Assembly: GCA_046350055.1 (NCBI GenBank)
Contig: JAXMBC010000001.1
Span: forward strand, 3,472,001-3,536,000
DNA from: JAEUIE01 sp046350055
GTDB lineage: Bacteria; Planctomycetota; Planctomycetia; Gemmatales; HRBIN36
Length of the DNA stretch: 64,000 bases
Direction of reading: 5' to 3'
The first letter of the stretch is position 1; every line of letters begins with the position of its first letter. Both the position numbers and the translations under genes were made by a program. Below the pieces are notes generated by a model. That model was not told the DNA's origin. It did no database searches and worked only from the letters and a program-made list of their open reading frames with translations. Shown in pieces: positions 16,978 to 24,362 of this stretch.

Positions 16978-17619
16978 TGAACTGGAAACGAGCATCAGGC
17001 TGACCTTCTTGCCTTTGCGGATGCCGTCACGACGGACGAGGCGGTCGTTTTCGTCAAACCACAAGTCAGAGGTGTTACCCGCATTCAGCTTGTAATGAGT
17101 ACAGGTCACACGCTGTCCGTTGACGATTTGTGATTCCTTACCCATGTTCTGAAGCTTGACTGCCATCTCAATGCCTGAATCAGCATCCAGGATATACACT
17201 GTTTTGTCTCGCTGATCTTCGGGCGGCAGCGTCCAGTAGCTGGTTGACCAGACGTTGGGTTGGTTCATCCGTTCTTTACCGTCGGCCTTCACCTTCAATT
17301 GACCATTGATTGGATCGATGACGAGAGTGTGAGGCGTGCCGTTGTCGTTGCTGGCGGAAGAGAGGTGCAGGAGTTTGCCATCTTTCCAGCGTTCCTGGCC
17401 GCGAAATGCCTGTTGGTAGGTGATGCCGAGAACCTTGATTTTGACGTCACTCTTGCCGAAGAAGTCCGTAGTGCCTTCACCGTAGGTGGTGATGGTCTGG
17501 GTATAAGTACCGGCGTCGTGGCCATCTATGGTGATCTTGAAGACGCGATATTCACTCTTGTACTGTGCCTGTGCTGCCAGGGGCAGCAGGGCGACGAGCA
17601 GAACGAGTATGTTGCGCAT
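16969..17619 (-). CDS. secreted DUF6134-like protein
   Basis: The protein has 216 residues from the ATG at 17619. This start is chosen because AAGGAGG lies at ideal spacing and a signal peptide (ILVLLVALLPLAAQAQ) follows directly. The mature part is beta-rich with the opening pattern YRVFKITIDGHDAGTY, which resembles DUF6134 proteins (secreted, unknown function). It lies about 195 bases downstream of the TonB-dependent receptor gene on the same strand and could be read with it. Confidence 0.7.
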   Translation of the reverse strand: MRNILVLLVALLPLAAQAQYKSEYRVFKITIDGHDAGTYTQTITTYGEGTTDFFGKSDVKIKVLGITYQQAFRGQERWKDGKLLHLSSASNDNGTPHTLVIDPINGQLKVKADGKERMNQPNVWSTSYWTLPPEDQRDKTVYILDADSGIEMAVKLQNMGKESQIVNGQRVTCTHYKLNAGNTSDLWFDENDRLVRRDGIRKGKKVSLMLVSSSIK

Positions 17620-17768
17620 GATGAACCTCCTTTCTTTGGGCAGTGAACCATACCTAGAGCTCAATGTTCCAGCAAGGGAGAAAGAGGGTTGGAACATGTG
17701 AAGTTGCAGTGATGGGGTTCCCTAGATTACCCAAGTGTTGGCATCACCCAGATATTCCCTCAGACAAG

Positions 17769-17793
17769 CCCCTCTTCCGTGTTGGAGGAGGGG
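17769..17793 (-). terminator. hairpin after the TonB-dependent receptor gene
   Basis: CCCCTCTTCC-GTGTT-GGAGGAGGGG forms a 10-bp stem (one G-U pair), 21 bases after the receptor stop on the minus strand. The following T-run is weak (CTTGTCTG), so termination may be partial. Confidence 0.45.
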
Positions 17794-17813
17794 AGGTGTC
17801 TGTCAGCGAACCG

Positions 17814-20201
17814 TTAATACCGCAATTCCATACCGACATAGGCAGTGCGGCCGGGTTGGTAGACACCCAGGCCGGTGCGAAGGTCGAGGTGCTCACGGTA
17901 GAACTTGTCGAACACGTTTTCGATACCGGCTGTCAGGAGAACATGTTCGTTGTACTGCCAGTAACTGCGGATGTTCCAGGTCTGGAAGCCCGGTGTCTCC
18001 TGTTCAGCCAGTGACGCAGCGACTTCACGTTGCTGGGCCACCAACCGCCAGATCACATCGAGACCATATCGGGGTTGCTTGCCTGCTTCATGCAGACGCA
18101 TGCCCAGACGGACGTCGAGAGGAGGAATGTTCGGCAGCGGTTCGGTATCAGGGTTAGGCAGACCGAGTGTTGGATTTCCTCGGTTTCCACGAGTCTGATC
18201 TTCTGCCCGTACATAGGTCGCGGTGACAAATGGAGTCAACACGTCAAGAGCATCGTATTCTGCATAGGCTTCACCACCATAGAGCGTGGCCAGGCCGGTG
18301 TTGACATAGCGTACCTGCAAGGCGTTATTAGCGCCCAGCACAATCTTGCCTTGCACATCCCCAAGTGCTTCGAAAGTGACGTAGTCGTTAACCCATGCAT
18401 TGAAGAGAGTGACACCGGCACGGAAGGTGTCGTAGTCAGCCCGCAGACCAATATCGATCTGGTAGAGCTTTTCGGGATTGAGGTTAGGATTGCCAAGCAC
18501 TGATGTGAAACCCTGCTGCAGCGTGGCAAGAAACGGTCCGACTGCATAGAGTTCAGTCGGCGTTGGCGGACGCATGGAGAAACCGAAGCCTGCCAGGGCA
18601 GTGAGGTTGTCGTTAAGCTTGTATTCGCCGTTGACGTAACTGAGCCAGAGGGTGTAATCGCGTCGGAGCGAACTGACGCCAAGTGCATCTTCGACGCCAG
18701 AGAAGTGGTCACAACCGCAATCGCAATTTTCCACTCCGAACCCTTCAGGCACTCTGGTGACATTGGAATTCATGAAGTCGACTCGGCCGCCAAACTTGAC
18801 TACGAACCGCTCGTTAATGGGATTACGATTCTCGAAGAAGAAGCCAGCCATCTGTTGTACAGTACGGGGGATCGGGTAATTGAGATCGCAGGGAATAGCG
18901 AAGAGGCTGTCGAACTCATTGAGTTTCTGACTGAGATAGCGGTAATCGCTACCGATAGTGAGCTGGGCCTCGGTGGCTCGGCCCCAACTCATAAGAGTTT
19001 GTGCTCCGCTGGTGGAAGTCTGCCCATTGGTGAAACCAGTGAATCCACTGAGGTCGAGTTCAGGGATTTGCTTTCGCTTGCCATAGGCCTGGGCATCGCC
19101 CTTGAACGTGGTCTGGTTGAACCAACCGCTCACTTCGAAGTGATCGAAGTAGCGCTGGTTTTCGAGAGTGTAGCGGCCACGCCAGCCATCGGTGATCAGC
19201 AGATTGGTATCAAACACCTGACCGGGGAATTCGAGTCCGGTCTGATCGAGGCGGACATAACCCAGTTCGATTTTGCTATTCGGGCTGAGGTCGAAGCCCA
19301 TGGCAAAATCGACGTCGCGTGAGTTGTAACTACTCGGGATTTGATCGCCATTACCCATCGTGTAATCATTGCCAGTGCGTTGGCCGTAGCTGAAGCGGGT
19401 ACCCCAGTCGGAGCCGCCGCCAAAGATGGTCTGTCGTCCGTAGATCTGTTCACCATTGTTTTTGTAATTGGTGGAGGTAATGCCATGCCATTCGTTGCCG
19501 TTCTCGTATCGAGGCGTGGCATTGGTAGCAATATCGATGAAAGTAAAGCCTGGGCCGTAACGTGCAGCGTAAGGACCTTTGTAGATCAGGGCATCACGGA
19601 TGATACCGGAATCAATCTTGCTGAGGAACGTATCCAGATCGTTACGGGCGGGGAACCAGAAGGCGCCGTCAGCCCAGGTGCTGATCTGTCCCAGGCGGTA
19701 ACCACGGATGCGTGGCTCATTGGCGATGGGGCTGCGGCGTTGTACTTCAATACCCGTGCCGCCACGTGAGAGTAAGTCGCCCGCATCAGTACTGGCTAGC
19801 AACTGAGATTGATTTCCGCCCACAACACCAGTGCTGGCAGTACTGGCTGCGGCCTGAACACGCTCTACGTTTGCACCAGAACCAGCCAGGCTACCCGTGG
19901 AACTGCTCCGCGGACTGGTATTCAAGGCCTGTTGAATATCGGACGAGAGCCCCAAACCGCTCTGGCTAGCCTGTGGCTGGGTAGGCACACCTGGAACGAC
20001 CGGTGTGACATCCTGTACCCGCTCGATCATTGGATCGAAAAAGACCACTGCTTCGCGGATGTGGGCGAGGTTGGCAGGCTTTTCAGGTGGAGCCACTTCG
20101 ATCGGCCTGGCATCGTCAGCGTGCAGGATCCCAGCCCACAAACTGGCACTTCCTACTACAGTGAATAGACGACGGACGGCAATACGTGTGCGAGGTGACA
20201 T
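17814..20201 (-). CDS. TonB-dependent outer-membrane receptor
   Basis: The protein has 795 residues from the ATG at 20201, which has GGAGG just upstream; longer in-frame starts are not supported. A signal peptide ends near GILHADD. A plug domain follows (GDLLSRGGTGIEVQ, EPRIRGYRLGQIS, IYKGPYAARYGPGF), then a 22-strand-type beta barrel. The last residues, VGMELRY, end in Tyr, as expected for BAM-inserted barrels. It imports a substrate such as a siderophore, cobalamin or carbohydrate across the outer membrane; which one cannot be read here. No ExbB/ExbD/TonB genes are nearby. Confidence 0.88.
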   Translation of the reverse strand: MSPRTRIAVRRLFTVVGSASLWAGILHADDARPIEVAPPEKPANLAHIREAVVFFDPMIERVQDVTPVVPGVPTQPQASQSGLGLSSDIQQALNTSPRSSSTGSLAGSGANVERVQAAASTASTGVVGGNQSQLLASTDAGDLLSRGGTGIEVQRRSPIANEPRIRGYRLGQISTWADGAFWFPARNDLDTFLSKIDSGIIRDALIYKGPYAARYGPGFTFIDIATNATPRYENGNEWHGITSTNYKNNGEQIYGRQTIFGGGSDWGTRFSYGQRTGNDYTMGNGDQIPSSYNSRDVDFAMGFDLSPNSKIELGYVRLDQTGLEFPGQVFDTNLLITDGWRGRYTLENQRYFDHFEVSGWFNQTTFKGDAQAYGKRKQIPELDLSGFTGFTNGQTSTSGAQTLMSWGRATEAQLTIGSDYRYLSQKLNEFDSLFAIPCDLNYPIPRTVQQMAGFFFENRNPINERFVVKFGGRVDFMNSNVTRVPEGFGVENCDCGCDHFSGVEDALGVSSLRRDYTLWLSYVNGEYKLNDNLTALAGFGFSMRPPTPTELYAVGPFLATLQQGFTSVLGNPNLNPEKLYQIDIGLRADYDTFRAGVTLFNAWVNDYVTFEALGDVQGKIVLGANNALQVRYVNTGLATLYGGEAYAEYDALDVLTPFVTATYVRAEDQTRGNRGNPTLGLPNPDTEPLPNIPPLDVRLGMRLHEAGKQPRYGLDVIWRLVAQQREVAASLAEQETPGFQTWNIRSYWQYNEHVLLTAGIENVFDKFYREHLDLRTGLGVYQPGRTAYVGMELRY

Positions 20202-20433
20202 GGGTCCTCCTGACCACAATGCCCAGGGCGGCTCTATTCGATGACACCGCGTCCCTGCGGTATCCTTGTTAGATTCGGCACGACACGAAGGGATTGTTGA
20301 TGGGGAACACCCCATCACGTTGAGAATGCTGGGAAGATGGGGGGAGGTGCAGGGTTATTCGGAGCGTAGGGTTGCAGTGTGCAGTACGGTATGCCAGCAC
20401 ACAACATTGAATACCTTGAAGAAATCGTCTGAA

Positions 20434-20928
20434 TTACTGGAGTTGAAGCTCCCAGGTCTGCCCGAGCATGGATGGACCGAACATGCTATGGGCCTCTTCC
20501 TGGACCAGTACAAACCCCGCCCGCTCGTACAGCTTGCGTGCTGCTTGCAGTGCATCACTCGTCCAAAGGATTAGCTTTTGATAACCCTTCATCCGGGCAA
20601 ACTGGATACATTCCTGAATAAGCCGGTCACCTAGACCGTACCCTCGTGCCCATGGTTCCAGGAGCAGCATCCGCAACTTGGCTACACCGGGGTCCGGAGC
20701 CTTCACCAGGAAAATACAACCTGCCCGCTGCCCATCCCGTTCAGCAATCCAGCAGTGTTCCAACGCTGGATCAAAGTGAGTGGCAAACTGATCAACAATC
20801 TCAGCGACAAGTTGTTCAAAACGGCCATCCCAGCCAAACTCCTCGGTGTAGAGTTGGCCATGGCGTTGGACGACCCAGGGAAGATCGTCTGAGCGATGGG
20901 AGCGGAGATGGAAGTCATCTGAATACAT
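20434..20928 (-). CDS. GNAT-family acetyltransferase
   Basis: The protein has 164 residues from the ATG at 20928; an in-frame ATG at 20985 would add 19 residues, and neither start has a strong ribosome-binding site. Motif A is R-G-Y-G-L-G-D-R-L, and the C-terminal AARKLYERAGFV segment is typical of GNATs. The N-terminal HLRSHRSDDLPWVVQRHG resembles the acetyltransferase domain found fused to MarR regulators in other bacteria; here the MarR part is absent. The substrate is unknown. It is divergent from the S9 peptidase gene. Confidence 0.85.
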   Translation of the reverse strand: MYSDDFHLRSHRSDDLPWVVQRHGQLYTEEFGWDGRFEQLVAEIVDQFATHFDPALEHCWIAERDGQRAGCIFLVKAPDPGVAKLRMLLLEPWARGYGLGDRLIQECIQFARMKGYQKLILWTSDALQAARKLYERAGFVLVQEEAHSMFGPSMLGQTWELQLQ

Positions 20929-21023
20929 GATGAGATCATCATATGCTGCAGTGATATTCACAAGACACTTCTCCCTCTCCCCCATTTAATGTCGGTAACA
21001 CCTTTCTTCTTTGGAGACGGCTG

Positions 21024-23171
21024 ATGCTGCGTCTCGTGCTCCTATCCACAGTGTTGATTATGACTACTGCTGCCCAGGCCGATGAGACTCGCCCCATGAC
21101 CATCGACGATCTCTTCGCCTTCAAGCGCGTGAGCGATCCACAGGTCAGCCCCGATGGCAAGCAAGTCGTCTATGTTGTCACCAGTGTTGACCTGGCTGGA
21201 AACAAGAGCAGTTCCAACCTCTGGCTGCAATCTACGGACCGGAAAACGCCTGCCCGGCAACTGACGACCACGACCAAGAAGGATCGCCACCCACGCTGGA
21301 GCCCCGACGGCAGCAGGATACTCTTCGAATCGAACCGCAGCGGCAGCAACCAACTGTGGGTGATCGAACTCTCCGGCGGCGAGGCTCAGCAGATTACCAC
21401 CATCAGCACCGGGGCCGGCACGGGCATCTGGTCGCCCGATGGCAAGAAGCTGGCATTCGTTTCCAGCATATATCCCGAGTTCAGTACGCTGCCGTTCGCC
21501 GAGAGTGACAAGAAGAACAAGGAGAAGGCTGACGCTGCTGAAAAGAACCCGGTAAAAGCCAAGGTCTTCACCAAACTCTTCTACCGCCACTGGGATGAAT
21601 ACGTGGAAGATAAGCGTCAGCACCTCTTCGTCTGCAATGCCGATGGCAGTGATTGTCGCGATGTGACGCCGGGCGACCGCGATGCCAACCCGACATCATC
21701 CACCTTCAGTGTGGGGGATGATTTCTGCTTCAGTCCCGATGGCAGCCACCTGGTATTTACTGCGGTGCCGGCAAAGAACGAATCGTGGAGCACCAATTAC
21801 GACATCTGTCGGGTAAGCCTGACCAACACGAAGACCGAGTGGGAAACGCTGACGAAGAACCCTGCAGCTGATGTATATCCTCGCTTCAGCCCTGATGGCA
21901 AACGCATCGCCTGGCGAGCCCAGAAGAAGGCTGGTTACGAAGCGGACAAGTGGGACATCATGGTAGCCGAGTGCAACCCCGATGGCAGCTTCGACCGCAC
22001 GCCGAAGAATCTGACGGAGCAGAAGGATGTCTCGGTCGGTGAGTTCCTGTGGACGCCCATGGGCGAACTAGTCTTTGTCACCGATGAAGATGGTTCCGCT
22101 TCGCTCTACAGTGTGCAGCTCAATGGCGAGATTCAGAAAGGCTTCTATCACCTCGACAGAACAGGTGCTAGGCTCAGTGCCTACCCGTCTGGCAAGATTG
22201 GGCAAATTGGCTCTTTGTCTTTCAGCAAGGATGGGGCAACACTCATTCATACCCAGGCACATCTTTACCGCCCGTCAGAAATACACGCTGTTAAGTATGA
22301 GGCCGGCCCGAACGGTTCGGCGTTGAATGTAGGCCCACTCAGCACTGCGAATGCCGAGTTACTCAAGAAGATTGACAAGCCTGTCATCGAAGCTGTGCAG
22401 GTCGATGTTGAAGGCGGCAAGATGCAGATGTGGATCGTGAAGCCTCCCAAGTTCGATGCCAGTAAAAAGTGGCCCGTGGCCTATCTGGTTCACGGCGGCC
22501 CTCAGGGGGCGTGGGAAGATAGCTGGAGCTTCCGCTGGAACCCCATGCTTTGGGCTGCCCAGGGGTATGTCGTGGTACTCCCCAATCCCCGTGGCTCCAC
22601 CGGTTTCGGTCAGAAGTTCTGCGACGACATCAGTGGCGACTGGGGTGGTAAGTGCTACCGCGACCTGATGGCCGGAGCCGACTATGTCGAAAAACTGCCC
22701 TATGTAGACAAGGACCGCATCGGTGCAGCTGGGGCCAGCTTCGGTGGCTACATGATGAACTGGTTTGCCGTGAGCACTGGCCGGTTCAAGACGCTGATCA
22801 CCCATTGCTCGGTGTGGAACTTCGAGAGCATGTGGGGCACCACCGATGAGCTGTGGTTTGATGAGTGGGAACACGCTGGCCTGCCATGGGAAGTGCCTGG
22901 CAAGTACCGCGAATTTTCGCCCCACATCAAGGCGGCCAACCTTGGCAAGTTCAAGACTCCGATGCTGATCATCCACAACGATTACGATTTCCGCTGCCCG
23001 ATTGGTCAGGGGCATGAACTCTTTAATGCGCTGCAGCGGCAAGGTGTGCCCAGTAAGTTCGTCAATTTCCCTGATGAAGGCCACTGGGTGCTGAAGCCCG
23101 CCAACAGCAAGTTCTGGCACGAATCAGTCTTCGACTGGCTGAAAAAGCACGTGCCGCCTGGGCCTCGGTAA
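21024..23171 (+). CDS. secreted S9-family prolyl oligopeptidase/dipeptidyl peptidase
   Basis: The 715-residue protein has a signal peptide (LVLLSTVLIMTTAAQA) and an N-terminal seven-bladed propeller built from PD40-type repeats (QVSPDGKQVVYV, RWSPDGSRILFES, FSPDGKRIAW). A C-terminal alpha/beta hydrolase domain follows, with the probable triad Ser572 (GASFGGYM), Asp655 (NDYDFRCP) and His687 (DEGHWV). It degrades short peptides in the periplasm. TatD begins one base after its stop, so the two are very probably cotranscribed. Confidence 0.93.
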   Translation: MLRLVLLSTVLIMTTAAQADETRPMTIDDLFAFKRVSDPQVSPDGKQVVYVVTSVDLAGNKSSSNLWLQSTDRKTPARQLTTTTKKDRHPRWSPDGSRILFESNRSGSNQLWVIELSGGEAQQITTISTGAGTGIWSPDGKKLAFVSSIYPEFSTLPFAESDKKNKEKADAAEKNPVKAKVFTKLFYRHWDEYVEDKRQHLFVCNADGSDCRDVTPGDRDANPTSSTFSVGDDFCFSPDGSHLVFTAVPAKNESWSTNYDICRVSLTNTKTEWETLTKNPAADVYPRFSPDGKRIAWRAQKKAGYEADKWDIMVAECNPDGSFDRTPKNLTEQKDVSVGEFLWTPMGELVFVTDEDGSASLYSVQLNGEIQKGFYHLDRTGARLSAYPSGKIGQIGSLSFSKDGATLIHTQAHLYRPSEIHAVKYEAGPNGSALNVGPLSTANAELLKKIDKPVIEAVQVDVEGGKMQMWIVKPPKFDASKKWPVAYLVHGGPQGAWEDSWSFRWNPMLWAAQGYVVVLPNPRGSTGFGQKFCDDISGDWGGKCYRDLMAGADYVEKLPYVDKDRIGAAGASFGGYMMNWFAVSTGRFKTLITHCSVWNFESMWGTTDELWFDEWEHAGLPWEVPGKYREFSPHIKAANLGKFKTPMLIIHNDYDFRCPIGQGHELFNALQRQGVPSKFVNFPDEGHWVLKPANSKFWHESVFDWLKKHVPPGPR

Positions 23172-23172
23172 C

Positions 23173-23949
23173 ATGCTGATCGACACACATGTGCATCTGG
23201 ATGACGACAAGCTTCGTGGCGAGGTAGATGCAGTTGTCGCGCGAGCTCAGACGGCTGGGGTAGGGCAGATGGTCTGCATTGCCACGACGGCAGATTCGTC
23301 GGATCGTTGTGTTGCCCTAGCCCAGCGCTTCGATTCTGTGTTCGCCAGCGTTGGCATCCATCCCAATTCTGGCGCTGAGGCAAAGCCAGGCGACTGGGAA
23401 CGAGTGCTGGCCCTCGTGAAGTCGCCCAAGGTCGTTGCTCTGGGCGAGACAGGCCTGGACTGTCACTGGGACTTTACACCGTTCACCATGCAGCAGGATT
23501 ACTTCGCCAGGCACCTGACCCTTTCGCGTCAGACGGGATTGCCAGTGGTCATCCATTGCAGGGAAGCGGAGCCTGACATGCTGGCGATGCTGGAGGCTGA
23601 CTTTGCCCAGCATGGCCCGCTCCGCGGCGTGATGCACTCCTTTAGTGGCGACCAGACCTTTGCTGATGCATGTCTACGGATGGGGCTCTACCTCTCGTTC
23701 GCTGGAATGGTGACCTACAAGAATGCTCAGAACTTGCGTGATGTCGCAGCTCAGGTACCGTCTGATCGGCTGCTGGTGGAGACCGATGCCCCTTACCTGA
23801 CACCGGAGCCCTTGCGGGGTAAGGTCAAGAAAAACGAGCCAGTCCATGTAGTACACACAGCGGAACGACTTGCTGTGGTACGCGGGGTAGGGTTTCAGGA
23901 GCTGGCGGAGCAGACAACAGCTAATGCGAAGCGGCTGTTTGGAATGTAG
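23173..23949 (+). CDS. tatD: TatD-family metal-dependent hydrolase
   Basis: This 258-residue TIM-barrel protein has every family metal ligand visible: DTHVHLD (HxH), GETGLD (Glu), VIHCREA (His), MHSFSG (His) and VETDAPYL (Asp). TatD-family members are DNases or phosphoesterases. The length is normal. It follows the S9 peptidase with a one-base gap. A GACGCGGC-type repeat overlaps its stop region. Confidence 0.93.
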   Translation: MLIDTHVHLDDDKLRGEVDAVVARAQTAGVGQMVCIATTADSSDRCVALAQRFDSVFASVGIHPNSGAEAKPGDWERVLALVKSPKVVALGETGLDCHWDFTPFTMQQDYFARHLTLSRQTGLPVVIHCREAEPDMLAMLEADFAQHGPLRGVMHSFSGDQTFADACLRMGLYLSFAGMVTYKNAQNLRDVAAQVPSDRLLVETDAPYLTPEPLRGKVKKNEPVHVVHTAERLAVVRGVGFQELAEQTTANAKRLFGM

Positions 23950-23970
23950 ACGCGGCGTCTCGCCGCATAT
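23946..23970 (+). repeat. GACGCGGC-type palindromic repeat, copy 4
   Basis: GTAGACGCGGCGTCTCGCCGCATAT lies directly on the tatD stop codon (the TAG of GTAG is the stop). The arms GCGGCG/CGCCGC can pair. Confidence 0.7.
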
Positions 23971-24031
23971 GCAACGGATAGTACTGCTGCAACTTGATTT
24001 GCGTGAACGTTATGCAATGCCACAAACAATT

Positions 24032-24058
24032 GCAGACGCGGCAGTATGCCGCGTCTGC
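24032..24058. repeat. GACGCGGC-type palindromic repeat, copy 5 (perfect 12-bp stem)
   Basis: GCAGACGCGGCA-GTA-TGCCGCGTCTGC is a perfect 12-bp inverted repeat with a three-base loop. It lies nine bases from the 3' end of tRNA-His, where it may act as the tRNA terminator. Confidence 0.85.
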
Positions 24059-24067
24059 TTGGTGAAG

Positions 24068-24142
24068 GGTGAGAGAGGGGACTTGAACCCCCAACATCCA
24101 GAACCACAATCTGGCGCTCTAACCAATTGAGCTACTCCCACC
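24068..24142 (-). tRNA. tRNA-His (anticodon GTG)
   Basis: A 75-nt tRNA on the minus strand, including the extra G-1 paired with discriminator C73 that is specific to tRNA-His. The acceptor GTGGGAG pairs with CTCTCAC. The anticodon stem CCAGA/TCTGG holds loop TTGTGGT with anticodon GTG. The T-arm has GGTTCAAGTCC. CCA is not encoded. Palindromic repeats sit on both sides (24032 and 24319). Confidence 0.95.
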
Positions 24143-24318
24143 GTGTTCTTAGAGTTTACCGCCCGATCCGCCTGCTGGCAATGGGTGCGTCGCAGGTCGT
24201 TTGATGTCGTTGGATAAGTGGTAGCGGTCGTATCATGGAAATTCGCTAACGAAGATGAAATGCAGCTGAATGATAGAGTTCTGCCAACCAGAACTGGTTC
24301 GCCTGTATGAGTAAAATA

Positions 24319-24345
24319 ACAGACGCGGCAGTTCGCCGCGTCTGT
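24319..24345. repeat. GACGCGGC-type palindromic repeat, copy 6 (11-bp stem)
   Basis: ACAGACGCGGC-AGTTC-GCCGCGTCTGT is an 11-bp perfect inverted repeat 17 bases after the pyruvate phosphate dikinase stop (minus strand). It may act as its terminator. Confidence 0.85.
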
Positions 24346-24362
24346 TGCGTAGCTGTGTTGAA

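Noticed and set aside
16295..24345. CRISPR array
   Set aside because: The palindromic repeats are irregularly spaced by hundreds to thousands of bases around genes, with no repeat-spacer periodicity.
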